Below, piece after piece: positions 53,965 to 62,204 of a stretch of 64,000 nt of DNA; the first letter of the stretch is position 1; the number at the start of each line of letters is the position of its first letter. This stretch comes from Bradymonadales bacterium. Its GTDB lineage: Bacteria > Myxococcota_A > Bradymonadia > JAFGEP01. The stretch spans positions 62,001 through 126,000 of the forward strand of contig JAFGEP010000086.1 of assembly GCA_016931535.1 (NCBI GenBank), given 5' to 3'. A program made the translations under genes and the position numbers. Under the pieces are notes generated by a model. It made no database searches. It was not told where the DNA came from and was given only the letters and a program-made list of their open reading frames with translations.

Positions 53965-54825
53965 GTGTCCGCCGAGCGCAACACCATCGCGGGTCTCCTT
54001 GAAGAAGCCGTCGAGATCCTCCAGCACAGTCACATCGATTCGGCCCGACGGGATGCCGAGGTCTTGCTGGGTCACATCCTGCAGATCGACCGCAGCCAAC
54101 TGATCGCCCATCCGGAAGCCGAGGTGGCCGAACAACCGCGGGCCCAGTTTTGGGAGGCGATCCGCCGACGTGGGAACCGAGAGCCGGTTGCCTACATCCT
54201 GGGGGAAAAGGAGTTCTGGTCGATGACCTTCCGGGTAAACCCGCAGGTGCTCATCCCCCGCCCTGAGACCGAATGCCTGGTAGAATGCAGCCTGAAGCGG
54301 ATCGATCCTCACCGACCACAACGAATCCTGGAGATCGGGACCGGTAGCGGCGCCATCATCTGTGCCTTGGCACGGGAGCGTCCATCCTGCCGCTGTCTGG
54401 CCACCGACATCTCGTCGGCCGCCCTGGACACGGCGGCCGAAAACATCCGGCGACACGGGCTGGAGCAGCGGATCGAGCTGCGGCGGGGAGACCTGTTCGA
54501 TCCCATCGATCGCCAGGAACGGTTCGACCTCATCGTATCCAACCCTCCCTACCTCGCAAGCAGCGAAGCCGACGACCTGGTGGCCGATGTGCGCGACCAT
54601 GAGCCGTCCATCGCCTTGTTCTCCGGCCCGGACGGTCTGGAGGTCATCCATCGCCTCCTGGAAGAAGCGCCTTTATTCCTTTTCCCTGGAGGTCATCTGC
54701 TTTTCGAGTGCTCCCCCACCCAGATCAAAGAGATCCAGGCCGATCTGGGCCGATCGGGCTGCCGCACCTGTGCGGTCCATCCCGACTACGCCGGTCTGCC
54801 TCGCGTGGTGGTTGCCCGCTGGTAA
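53965..54825 (+). CDS. prmC: Peptide-chain release factor N5-glutamine methyltransferase (PrmC)
   Basis: Methylates the GGQ glutamine of RF1/RF2, improving peptide release. It is 286 residues from GTG 53965 (VSAERNTIAGLLEEAV), placed 2 bp after the upstream gene; the frame stays open upstream but inside the neighbour. Helical N-terminal domain, then VLIPRPETECLVE ahead of motif I LEIGTGSGAIICAL and catalytic N-P-P-Y (VSNPPYLASSE), then HEPSIALFSGPDGLEV, all typical of PrmC/HemK. Normal length. No prfA is adjacent in this window, unlike in many genomes. Confidence 0.93.
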   Translation: MSAERNTIAGLLEEAVEILQHSHIDSARRDAEVLLGHILQIDRSQLIAHPEAEVAEQPRAQFWEAIRRRGNREPVAYILGEKEFWSMTFRVNPQVLIPRPETECLVECSLKRIDPHRPQRILEIGTGSGAIICALARERPSCRCLATDISSAALDTAAENIRRHGLEQRIELRRGDLFDPIDRQERFDLIVSNPPYLASSEADDLVADVRDHEPSIALFSGPDGLEVIHRLLEEAPLFLFPGGHLLFECSPTQIKEIQADLGRSGCRTCAVHPDYAGLPRVVVARW

Positions 54826-54925
54826 ACCCCTTGGCTTCCTTTTCCAGATCACCGGCGCCGGGCCGCCAAAGGGCAGAGGAAAGGCAAGCCCAAGGCCTGA
54901 TCGAGAGAAGTCGGATTCCTCAGTG

Positions 54926-54955
54926 TTGACACCTCTGCCGGAAGGCGCATAGAGT
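54926..54955 (+). promoter_or_regulatory. Predicted sigma70-type promoter for the YbjN-like/PspA unit
   Basis: TTGACA (54926-54931), an 18-bp spacer and TAGAGT (54950-54955), about 70 bp upstream of ATG 55025. The perfect -35 and fair -10 make it one of the better promoter matches in the window. Confidence 0.5.
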
Positions 54956-55024
54956 TTGCCCACCGAACGGTTGAGGCATCCGGCCCACAACCAGCGCCGG
55001 TTATACGGAGCCAGGGGAGGTACT

Positions 55025-55432
55025 ATGCGGACAGACGAAGATATCGAGGTCTACCTGACCAAAATGGAGATCCCATTCGAGACGCTCAACAAGGGGTTGT
55101 GGGTCATTCACGATGAGAACAGTCTCGTGGAAAACATTGTGGTCTACCACAATCCCCCCATCGTGACGGTGAGAGTGAAGATCATGCCTGTCCCGTCGCA
55201 GAATCGGGAGGCGTTTTTCGAGAAGCTGCTGCAGTTCAATGCCACCGAGATGGTCCATGGTGCCTATGGCATCGAAGAGGACTCCATTGTCCTGGTCGAC
55301 ACGCTGCAAACGGAGAACCTGGACTTCAACGAGCTGCAAGCGGCCATCGATTCGATCTCGATGGCCGTAGCTTCCCATTACGAGACCTTGTCGGTCTTCC
55401 GGGGAACGGAGCAGGGCAACACAAACGCCTGA
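55025..55432 (+). CDS. YbjN-like (type III chaperone fold) protein
   Basis: Protein of 135 residues. ATG 55025 follows GGAGGTACT. The sequence DEDIEVYLTKMEIPFETLNKGLWVI... with IVTVRVKIMPVP, EKLLQFNATEMVHGAYGIEED and LDFNELQAAIDSISMAVASHYE has the alpha/beta/alpha pattern of the YbjN/CesT chaperone-like fold. It is followed 66 bp later by a PspA homologue, and YbjN-like proteins next to pspA are seen in several bacterial groups, suggesting a role in the same membrane-stress response. Function inferred by association. Confidence 0.72.
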   Translation: MRTDEDIEVYLTKMEIPFETLNKGLWVIHDENSLVENIVVYHNPPIVTVRVKIMPVPSQNREAFFEKLLQFNATEMVHGAYGIEEDSIVLVDTLQTENLDFNELQAAIDSISMAVASHYETLSVFRGTEQGNTNA

Positions 55433-55498
55433 ACGGGAGCACCTGGCCACCGGCGCAACACGCTTCGCGCCGGCAGGCCCTCGTAGGAGTTGATACTC

Positions 55499-56287
55499 AT
55501 GGGCATCTTCAAAAGAATCGGGACGCTGCTTAAATCAAACATCAACGACATGATCTCCCGAGCTGAGGACCCGGAAAAGATCCTCAACCAGCTCATCATC
55601 GACATGAAGGAAAGCCTGATCGATGCAAGGAAGCAGGTGGCGGTCGCCATCGCCGACGAAAAGCGGCTCAGAAAACAGCTCGACACCGAGATCGCGAACG
55701 CCGCCGAATGGGAAAAGAAGGCCATGATGGCCATCCAGGCCGGCCGTGACGACCTCGCCAAGGAGGCGCTGCGCCGCAAGAGCGACCACGATAACATGGT
55801 GGCCGACTACCAGAAACAGTGGGAGCTCCAGAAGAACGCGACCGACAAGCTCAGGCAGGCGCTGAGGCTCCTCAACAACAAGATCGAAGAGGCCAAACGC
55901 AAGAAAGACCTCCTCATCGCCCGCAAGAAACGCGCCGAAGCCCAGAAACACATCCAGGAGACCATGACCGGCATCTCCGATACCAGCGCCTTCGACGCCT
56001 TCGAACGAATGTCCGAAAAGATCGAACGTCAAGAGGCCGAGGCTGAAGCCGCTGCCGAACTCGCCGATACCGGCGTCGGGGATGTCCTCCACAAGCAGTT
56101 CGAACAGCTCGAGGTGGACCACGGCGTGGACGGAGAGCTGGCTGCCCTCAAGGCCAAGATGGGGCTCGCCCCCAAACCCGCAGCCGCCCCAGCCGAGGTC
56201 GAGGAGTTCGACTTTTCCGAGCTGGAAGAAGCGGTCACCGTCCCCGCAGGACGGCCGGGGGGAAACCAGTCCAATAACCTTGACTGA
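55499..56287 (+). CDS. pspA: PspA/IM30 family membrane-maintenance protein
   Basis: Protein of 262 residues, almost wholly alpha-helical coiled coil (residues about 20-190), with the amphipathic N-terminal helix MGIFKRIGTLLKSNIND that binds stressed membranes, EDPEKILNQLIIDMKESLIDARKQVA and a C-terminal short segment EEFDFSELEEAV. PspA/IM30/Vipp1 proteins oligomerise on damaged inner membranes (ESCRT-III relatives). ATG 55499 is chosen over the TTG at 55490, with TAGGAG nine bases upstream. Second gene after the YbjN-like gene. No pspF is adjacent. Confidence 0.92.
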   Translation: MGIFKRIGTLLKSNINDMISRAEDPEKILNQLIIDMKESLIDARKQVAVAIADEKRLRKQLDTEIANAAEWEKKAMMAIQAGRDDLAKEALRRKSDHDNMVADYQKQWELQKNATDKLRQALRLLNNKIEEAKRKKDLLIARKKRAEAQKHIQETMTGISDTSAFDAFERMSEKIERQEAEAEAAAELADTGVGDVLHKQFEQLEVDHGVDGELAALKAKMGLAPKPAAAPAEVEEFDFSELEEAVTVPAGRPGGNQSNNLD

Positions 56288-57116
56288 CCCTCGCAACCGC
56301 CTTACTCCCCGCCGCTTCCCCCTCCAAGGGGCAGGTCTGCTCTTCCTGGTTCTCTTCCTCTACCCCCCCGGTCCCCCGATCGGCTCCGCCCAGACCGCAC
56401 AGGATCCCCTGGCCATCCACCTGTCCGAGGTCGCCAACCGCTTCGCCGCCACGACCAGACCCGCTGGACCCATCGAGTTCGGCCTCTTGGCCGAGGGCGA
56501 CTCCCGCTTTGTCGAGATCCCCATCGGCGACCCCCGATGTCTCTCCATCGTGGCGGTCAGCGAGGAGCCGTCGAGCGACCTGGACCTCCACCTGTATGCC
56601 GAACGAGTGGAAGTCGCTTCCCATACCGGCATCGACCACTTCCCGGTGGTGCACTGGTGTCCGGCCGGCTCCCCAAGCGTCTCGCTGGAAATCCGCATGG
56701 TGCGGGGGAGTGGCCGCTACGCCATGCAGGTGTTCACCGCCGCCGATCCCCCATCCGATCGAGATCCGGATCTCCCCGCGGCGCTCAGTGCCCTGGCCGC
56801 CCAGGTCGCTCAGGGAACCCTTCCGGCCGCGGATACGTTGCGGGGTGTCATGGGACAGGGCCAGGAGCATCGATTTCAGCTCCGGCTGGCACCGGCTCGC
56901 TGTTACGTCATCCTGGCCACTGGCAGCCCCACTGTGGTCGATCTGGATCTGCTCCTGTCCGATGCCGGCGGTACGGTCCTGGATGCCGATGAGGCCGACG
57001 ACGCAACTCCGGTGCTGCGCCGCTGCATGGAGGAAGAGCCTGCAGGTCCCTTCACCCTGATCGCTCGCATGGCCGCCGGCTATGGAGAGTACGCGATCCT
57101 GGTCCTGGGAAATTGA
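56280..57116 (+). CDS. Secreted protein of unknown function coupled to pspA
   Basis: Protein of 278 residues with TTG 56280 as the likely start (overlapping the pspA stop); no ATG or GTG fits the signal peptide, so the start is uncertain. A signal peptide (hydrophobic residues about 16-28) ends GSAQ. The mature part has two similar beta-rich halves: PIEFGLLAEGDSRFVEIPIGDPRCLSIVAVSEEP with LDLHLYAE, and GVMGQGQEHRFQLRLAPARCYVILATGSP with LDLLLSDAGG. Each has one Cys and ends with a run such as GYGEYAILVLGN, so a duplication of a PPC-like periplasmic domain is likely. Role unknown; coupling to pspA suggests envelope stress. Confidence 0.65.
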   Translation: MTDPRNRLTPRRFPLQGAGLLFLVLFLYPPGPPIGSAQTAQDPLAIHLSEVANRFAATTRPAGPIEFGLLAEGDSRFVEIPIGDPRCLSIVAVSEEPSSDLDLHLYAERVEVASHTGIDHFPVVHWCPAGSPSVSLEIRMVRGSGRYAMQVFTAADPPSDRDPDLPAALSALAAQVAQGTLPAADTLRGVMGQGQEHRFQLRLAPARCYVILATGSPTVVDLDLLLSDAGGTVLDADEADDATPVLRRCMEEEPAGPFTLIARMAAGYGEYAILVLGN

Positions 57117-57146
57117 CCTCCGCCAGCACTCCACCGCTTGTGCCGA

Positions 57147-57539
57147 TCAGTCGCCCAGGTACTCGCACAGGAGATCGTAGGCGTCGGTGAGCTTCTGGGA
57201 GATCTCGGTGGCGATCTGCTCGCGCCGGGGATCCCCGGTATGGCGGTCGGGGTGATATCGCCGCATCAGCCGGCGGTAGGCCTTCCGGACCGACTCCCGG
57301 TCGGAGCCGTAGGGCAGCTCCAGCCGAGCATAGGCCTGACGGACACGCGCCTGGTAGGCCAGCGGTCCCTGGTGGGTGATTTCTCGGCGAAGGCGCTCCT
57401 GCTCCTGGCGGAGTCGCTCGACGCCCCGATGGAGGGCACCGGACACCCCCCCCTCCATCTCGAACTCGGCGATCCGGTCGAGCACCCCGTTGAAACCCGA
57501 TCGCAACCGCTCTCCCCAACCCTGTTCCGCCTCTTTCAT
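57147..57539 (-). CDS. J-domain protein
   Basis: Protein of 130 residues. The C-terminal half holds a J domain: LELPYGSDRESVRKAYRRLMRRYHPDRH with the H-P-D motif that stimulates Hsp70 ATPase, then EQIATEISQKLTDAYDLL. The N-terminal half is a charged helix (RLRQEQERLRREI) without Cys-rich or Gly/Phe parts, so this is a class C (DnaJ-like) co-chaperone for a specific client. ATG 57539 (MKEAEQGWGERL); the frame opens further to 57620. Third of three co-directional genes. Confidence 0.83.
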   Translation of the reverse strand: MKEAEQGWGERLRSGFNGVLDRIAEFEMEGGVSGALHRGVERLRQEQERLRREITHQGPLAYQARVRQAYARLELPYGSDRESVRKAYRRLMRRYHPDRHTGDPRREQIATEISQKLTDAYDLLCEYLGD

Positions 57540-57555
57540 CGCGCCCCCACAGACT

Positions 57556-58281
57556 CTACTCGCCTGGTCCTGCTGCCTGTGACGATCCCCGCTCCCCCGC
57601 GGATCCCGGCCAATCCGCACAGAACAGGATACGCTGAAAGATCCGATCGCTCAAATGCGGATCGTCCATCTCGAGCGAGACTTGGACATACTCCTGCAGG
57701 GTGTAGCCCATGGCCTCCAGGAACCGTTCACCCAACCCGCGCAGCTCCTCCTCCTGGACATCAGAGCGCAACCCCAGGCATCCCAGCCCGATAGCCGTCC
57801 ACTCGTAGCGTGCCCGTTCTTCCTCGGGGTCGTTGGAGCCGCGAAAATCGTAGGAATCGGGAATCCGGGAAAGCGGTCCGACGGGAACCGGCAAGCGACC
57901 GCTTGCCGGAAGCGATTCCGGAGGGATGACCTCGGGACAGCGCTGGACCGCCCGCTGTCCAGGCGACCGCGGTGCAGGCCCTCCCACGGCCGGTGCGTTC
58001 CACTGCTCGCCGATCAGGGCCAGCTCTCCCGCCAGCTCTTCTGACCAGGCCGACATCGGCCAGTCTCGGTAGATCCTGCAGATCAGGTCGGTCAGATGGA
58101 AATGGAACCGCTCGGACGGCTCGATCGAATCCGGTTGAGTCCCCGTGGAAAGCGACGTGGGTTGCTCGGGGTGTATCCGGCCAGCCTCGTGACAACCGGT
58201 CAACATGGCAGCGGAGAGCAGCCATGAGGCCAGAACCGGCCAGACGGGTGCCCGACCAGGTTGAGCCTGGCTATGCCTCAA
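57556..58281 (-). CDS. Putative lipoprotein
   Basis: Protein of 241 residues from TTG 58281, overlapping the upstream stop by 11 bp; there is no other start before the signal peptide. Residues 13-30 are hydrophobic and end M-L-T-G-C, a good lipobox. The mature chain is low in structure: a Ser/Thr linker, a helical SEELAGELALIGEQW, a Pro-rich middle, then helices around EEELRGLGERFLEAMGYTLQEYVQVSLEM and DRIFQRILFC. Not recognised. Middle gene of the 84-residue/lipoprotein/J-domain unit. Confidence 0.68.
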   Translation of the reverse strand: MRHSQAQPGRAPVWPVLASWLLSAAMLTGCHEAGRIHPEQPTSLSTGTQPDSIEPSERFHFHLTDLICRIYRDWPMSAWSEELAGELALIGEQWNAPAVGGPAPRSPGQRAVQRCPEVIPPESLPASGRLPVPVGPLSRIPDSYDFRGSNDPEEERARYEWTAIGLGCLGLRSDVQEEELRGLGERFLEAMGYTLQEYVQVSLEMDDPHLSDRIFQRILFCADWPGSAGERGSSQAAGPGE

Positions 58282-58525
58282 GGTAGTACTGCACCTGTTC
58301 CTGGATCTTCTCCTCGTTGATGCCTTCTCTCAGGCTTTCACGTAAACAGTCGACCAGGACCAGCAAGAAGTCATCCGGCCCCTGTTCCGCAATCAGACGA
58401 GCTCGCAGGTCCCGGGCCATCTGGGACCCGTCCCGCATCAGCATCTCGTTGATGGTCTCCAGGTTCACCTCGCCATCCAGATCCAGCACAAGATGTTCCA
58501 TAATATAGGCACACAGCTCGTCCAC
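58271..58525 (-). CDS. Small acidic helical protein
   Basis: Protein of 84 residues from GTG 58525, preceded by AAGGAGGAGAAC, a perfect ribosome site; the frame opens upstream (to 58696) but that part looks non-coding. Sequence VDELCAYIMEHLVLDLDGEVNLETINEMLMRDGSQMA, then ARLIAEQGPDDFLLVLVDCLRESLREGINEEKIQE, mostly helix. No family recognised; two Cys. First gene of a three-gene unit ending with a J-domain protein, so an adaptor or client role is conceivable. Confidence 0.6.
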   Translation of the reverse strand: MDELCAYIMEHLVLDLDGEVNLETINEMLMRDGSQMARDLRARLIAEQGPDDFLLVLVDCLRESLREGINEEKIQEQVQYYLEA

Positions 58526-58787
58526 GTTCTCCTCCTTGTCGAGCACATTCACCAACCAACTCGTCGGTAATTGTACCGTAAGAAGCGCCGTTCCGGCATA
58601 CCAATCCGCGCAGAAAAAACGGGGGTTCTCCCCCCCAACACCCCTCGCCCAGATTTGGGAAGGGGGTGGATCAGAGGATTGGCCATACCAAGACACATGG
58701 TGACCGGCAGCCTACCGCCCCGATTGCAGGTAGTTGACCTGATCGGCATTTGAGGTTACCTGTCCCGATACAATGAGGGGAACGCCC

Positions 58788-59489
58788 ATGCAATTCGAGT
58801 TGAAACACCAACCTTCCTTTGCGCTTCTGCGCGTCAGGCTGGCTCCGGGAGAAAGCCTGACCTCGGAAGCGGGAGCGATGGTCACCCGTAGTGCCAATGT
58901 GAGCATGAAGACCCGCCTGAACGCCGGCACGGGGGCAGGCTTCTTCAAGCGGATCCTGGCCTTTTTCGTGGCTCTCTTCCGCAAGATCCTGGGGGGAGAG
59001 ACCATGTTCATCAACACCTTCACCCCCTCTCAAACGGAAGGGGAGGTAACCCTGGCTCCCTCCATGGCTGGCGACATCGCTCACCGCCACCTGGAAAACG
59101 AGACCCTCCTGCTTCAGGCCGGTGCCTACCTGGCCTCCTCTCAGGGGTTGAACCTCAAGCTGAAATGGGGTGGGCTGCGCGCGATGTTTGCCAAGGAAGG
59201 GGTGGTCTTTTTGAAGGTCAGCGGTACCGGTGACCTCTTTTTCAGCGCCTATGGCGGGATCCAGGCGATCCCGGTGAACGGCTCCTTCATCGTGGACAAC
59301 GGCCACATGGTAGCCTTTGACGCCGGGCTGAAGTTCAAGGTCAGGCGGGCCGGAGGCGGCTTCTTGGGGCTGTTCGCCTCGGGCGAGGGGCTGGTCACCG
59401 AGTTTTCGGGGACGGGAACCGTCTACATCCAGTCGAGAAACCTGGGCTCCCTGATCGGCTGGCTGCTCCGCCTGCTACCAGGTGTTTGA
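58788..59489 (+). CDS. AIM24/TIGR00266-family protein, copy 1
   Basis: Protein of 233 residues, all-beta family found in bacteria and mitochondria (AIM24), function not established. Motifs: S-E-A-G-A-M-V near residue 30, GGETMFINTF, LLLQAGAYLASSQGL, GVVFLKVSGTGDLFFSAYGG and SGEGLVTEFSGTGTVYIQSRN. ATG 58788 follows GAGGGGA; a Met at 58773 is less likely. First of three tandem copies. Unlike the others it has an extra hydrophobic insert (about residues 50-66, FFKRILAFFVALFRKIL) ahead of the GGET motif, which may aid membrane contact. Confidence 0.87.
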   Translation: MQFELKHQPSFALLRVRLAPGESLTSEAGAMVTRSANVSMKTRLNAGTGAGFFKRILAFFVALFRKILGGETMFINTFTPSQTEGEVTLAPSMAGDIAHRHLENETLLLQAGAYLASSQGLNLKLKWGGLRAMFAKEGVVFLKVSGTGDLFFSAYGGIQAIPVNGSFIVDNGHMVAFDAGLKFKVRRAGGGFLGLFASGEGLVTEFSGTGTVYIQSRNLGSLIGWLLRLLPGV

Positions 59490-59569
59490 CCGTCGATCGG
59501 TTACTCGAATCGCTTGCAGGCCTTCTGACAGCCCGACGAGGCACCAGACAGACGCCGGATGAAAACGAA

Positions 59570-60244
59570 ATGAACATCGAGATCTACTACAAACCCGCTC
59601 ATGCCGTGGCCCGGGTCGTCCTCAACCAGGGGGAGTCCATCGTCGCCGAATCGGGCGCCATGGTCAGCATGAGCAACACCATCCAGATACAGACCGCCGC
59701 TGGAGGGATCATGTCCGGCCTCAAGCGGATGCTGGCCGGCGAGTCCTTCTTTCGAAACACCTTCCTGGCCGACTCCGGACCGGGCGAGGTCCTCTTGGCT
59801 CCACCCTTGTGTGGCGACCTGACCGTCCTGCCGGTCGAGGGGACGGGCTGGTTCATCCAGTCGTCCTCCTATCTCGCCAGCACCCCGGGCATCGAGATCA
59901 CCTCCAAGCTGGGTGGGTTCAAGACCTTCTTCGCGGGAGAGGGGGTTTTTCTGCTCAAGGCCTTCGGGCAAGGGCAGGTGGTGGTCGGCGCGTATGGCGG
60001 CCTCGAACGGGTCGATGTCGAAGGCCAGATGATCATCGACACCGGACACCTGGTCGCCTGGCAGGACACCCCCGAGTTGACTTACCGGGTGACCAAGGCC
60101 GGCTCCGGCTGGATCGCCTCCTGGATGTCGGGAGAAGGCCTGGTGTGCGAGTTCACTGGCCATGGAACCGTCTGGATTCAGTCCCGCAACCCCTCCGGGG
60201 TCGGACGGCTCATCGGCCGTCTGCTCCCACCAAGGAAGAGCTGA
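59570..60244 (+). CDS. AIM24/TIGR00266-family protein, copy 2
   Basis: Protein of 224 residues. Motifs: A-E-S-G-A-M-V, AGESFFRNTFLAD, PLCGDLTVLPVEGTGWFIQSSSYLAS, GGFKTFFAGEGVFLLKAFGQGQV and GEGLVCEFTGHGTVWIQSRN. ATG 59570 is preferred (the frame is open to 59486). It shares more with copy 3 (SESGAMV/EFTG.GT.W) than with copy 1. Spaced 80 bp after copy 1 and 2 bp before copy 3, so the cluster is probably an operon. Confidence 0.87.
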   Translation: MNIEIYYKPAHAVARVVLNQGESIVAESGAMVSMSNTIQIQTAAGGIMSGLKRMLAGESFFRNTFLADSGPGEVLLAPPLCGDLTVLPVEGTGWFIQSSSYLASTPGIEITSKLGGFKTFFAGEGVFLLKAFGQGQVVVGAYGGLERVDVEGQMIIDTGHLVAWQDTPELTYRVTKAGSGWIASWMSGEGLVCEFTGHGTVWIQSRNPSGVGRLIGRLLPPRKS

Positions 60245-60246
60245 CC

Positions 60247-60939
60247 ATGCAAACCCAACTGTTGCAGCAACCGGATTACGGCATGGCCTGCGTCACCTTC
60301 GACCAGGCGGGAGAACAGCTGGTGGTCGAATCGGGCGCCATGGTCGCCCGCGACCCGAAGATCAAGATGAAGACCAAGATGCGGGGCGGTCTTCTGAAAG
60401 CGGCCAAACGCAAGCTATTCGGAGGAGAGAGCCTTTTCCTCAACACCTTCACCGCGACCGAGCCCGGCCAGCGGCTCTTCGTCGCGCCCGCCCCTGAAGG
60501 TGATCTTCAGCTCGTCCCCATGCAGCCCGGTCAAGATCTCATCATCCAGTCCGGCTCCTTTCTGGCGGCCGAACCTACCGTCCAACTGGACACCAAGTGG
60601 TCCGGCTTCAAGGGCTTCCTGTCCGGTGAAGGGTTCTTCTTCCTCAAGGCATCGGGCCAGGGAAACCTCTTTATCAACACCTACGGCGGCCTACACCAGG
60701 TCCAGCTCACCGGGCAGCCGTACATCGTGGACACCTCCCATATCGTGGCCTTCTCCTCCACGGTCACCTTCACCATCCGCAAGGTCGGCGGGCTCAAGAG
60801 CCTGTTTCTGTCCGGCGAAGGGCTGGTCTGCGAGTTCACCGGCGTGGGAACGCTCTGGTTGCAAACCCGCAACCCCACCTCCCTGGCCAGCTTCCTCAAC
60901 CCCTTTCGGGCGGTCAAACGGCAAACCGGCAGCACGTAG
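60247..60939 (+). CDS. AIM24/TIGR00266-family protein, copy 3
   Basis: Protein of 230 residues. Motifs: V-E-S-G-A-M-V, FGGESLFLNTFTATEP, LIIQSGSFLAAEPTV, GGLHQVQL, IVDTSHIVAFSSTVTF and GEGLVCEFTGVGTLWLQTRN. ATG 60247 sits 2 bp after copy 2, with AAGGAAGAG upstream. A basic stretch (KIKMKTKMRGGLLKAAKRKLFGG) precedes the GGES motif. Its TAG stop lies inside a palindromic repeat that probably ends the transcript. Known members associate with membranes, but no activity is proven. Confidence 0.87.
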   Translation: MQTQLLQQPDYGMACVTFDQAGEQLVVESGAMVARDPKIKMKTKMRGGLLKAAKRKLFGGESLFLNTFTATEPGQRLFVAPAPEGDLQLVPMQPGQDLIIQSGSFLAAEPTVQLDTKWSGFKGFLSGEGFFFLKASGQGNLFINTYGGLHQVQLTGQPYIVDTSHIVAFSSTVTFTIRKVGGLKSLFLSGEGLVCEFTGVGTLWLQTRNPTSLASFLNPFRAVKRQTGST

Positions 60940-61013
60940 GGGCGCACCTGCGTGTGCGCCCCTTTTCCCGTGGGCGCACCTGCGTGTACGCCCTCGTTTG
61001 CGTGTGCGCCCCC
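60939..61013. repeat. Palindromic repeat cluster with terminator-like first copy
   Basis: Copy 1, GGGGCGCAC-CTGCGT-GTGCGCCCC (60939-60962), a 9-bp stem followed by TTTT; copy 2, GGGCGCAC-CTGCGT-GTACGCCC (60972-60993); and a half copy, TTGCGTGTGCGCCCCC (60998-61013). It resembles dispersed REP/MITE-like intergenic elements. Copy 1 starts within the stop codon of the third AIM24 gene and likely acts as its terminator. Confidence 0.65.
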
Positions 61014-61105
61014 ATTTGCGACCGGCCGCAGCCGAAAGGCCTTGCCCTCCTGGGCTGATATTGGCTACAGATCTCCCGGTGTTCATCCACACAAAGGAGA
61101 CAGGC

Positions 61106-62083
61106 ATGGAGTTCTCGGGCATCGCGCTGGTCACCGGCGGAGCCGGTTTCATGGGTAGCCACCTGGTAGAGTACCTGTTCGAAAAAGGCGCCAGGGTGCG
61201 TGCCTCGAGCCGCAGGAACAGGAGTCCGGAGTTCTTCCGGAAGCTGGGGGTCGAGTTCATCGAGGCCGATCTGACCCGCCCCGAGACGCTGCCGGCGCTG
61301 TTTGAAGGAGAGGTGGACCGCGTCTTCCATCTCGGCGCCATCTGCAACTTCTCGACCCCTTACCAGAAGCTCTACCCGACCAATGTCCAGGGGGTCTCTC
61401 AGATCACAAGGCTGGCACTGGAGGCCAAGGTGAAGCGGTTCATCCACGTCAGCTCCACCTCCGTCTACGGCTACTACACCGGCAAGCCCTTTGCCGAAGA
61501 CGACCAACGCCTGCCACGCGACAGTTACGGGCGCAGCAAGCGCGACGGCGAGAATGTGGTTTTTGAGCGCATGAAGGAGGGGTTGCCGGCCACCATCCTG
61601 CGACCCTGCGCCGTCTACGGAGCCCGCTGCAACGACGGTGCGGGCAAGGCCTTCTCCCGCCCCTCCTCCATCGCCGCCATCCCCGGCAACGGACGGCAGC
61701 GCCTGTCCAACATCCGCGCTGAAGACGTCGCTGCCGCCGCCGAGTTTCTGTCTCACTGCGATGACACCATCGGCCAGGCCTACAACATCGCCGAAAAGAC
61801 CTACCCGACCATCGAAGAGGCCCTCACCCTGGCCGCCGAGGTCTTCGGGACCAGAAAACCCACCTTGCACCTGCCGATCCCACTCCTGCTCGCGGTGGCC
61901 TACCTCTCCGGCAAGGTCAGTGGTTGGCGTGGCAAGATACCCGACCTGGAGTACGACGCCCTCAAGTATCTCGACCGCGATTACATCGTAGAGACCGGCA
62001 AGCTCGACGCCACCGGCTTCACCCTGATGTACCCCGACTTCGCCGCCTCCATCAGGCAGCTCGGAGAGTCGTTCCGAGCTTGA
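61106..62083 (+). CDS. NAD-dependent epimerase/dehydratase (extended SDR)
   Basis: Protein of 325 residues. Rossmann motif T-G-G-A-G-F-M-G near residue 10, DRVFHLGAICNF (the D-x-x-x-H-x-A-A type motif), and an active-site Y-G-R-S-K (Tyr-X3-Lys) after HVSSTSVYGYYTG. The second half (ILRPCAVYGARC, NIRAEDVAAAAEFLS, YNIAEKTYPTIEEALTLAAEV) is typical of extended SDRs such as 3-beta-hydroxysteroid dehydrogenases and nucleotide-sugar epimerases. AAAGGAGA lies just upstream of ATG 61106. The following CoA-transferase genes might hint at a lipid or steroid-like substrate, but this is a guess. Confidence 0.85.
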   Translation: MEFSGIALVTGGAGFMGSHLVEYLFEKGARVRASSRRNRSPEFFRKLGVEFIEADLTRPETLPALFEGEVDRVFHLGAICNFSTPYQKLYPTNVQGVSQITRLALEAKVKRFIHVSSTSVYGYYTGKPFAEDDQRLPRDSYGRSKRDGENVVFERMKEGLPATILRPCAVYGARCNDGAGKAFSRPSSIAAIPGNGRQRLSNIRAEDVAAAAEFLSHCDDTIGQAYNIAEKTYPTIEEALTLAAEVFGTRKPTLHLPIPLLLAVAYLSGKVSGWRGKIPDLEYDALKYLDRDYIVETGKLDATGFTLMYPDFAASIRQLGESFRA

Positions 62084-62204
62084 TGGCAGGGCATGCGGGC
62101 TTGAGCCCTCGTTTGCTGTTGCCCCAATCCCGCCACTTTGATAGACGTCAGTACGCCATCCGTACACAGTGCAATCCAACGCATACCCAGGCGAGGAACA
62201 GCGC

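Noticed and set aside
58526..58787. Extended N terminus of the 84-residue protein and of the AIM24 copy 1 gene
   Set aside because: Upstream in-frame starts exist, but the ribosome sites (AAGGAGGAGAAC and GAGGGGA) point to the shorter starts, and the extra residues look non-coding.
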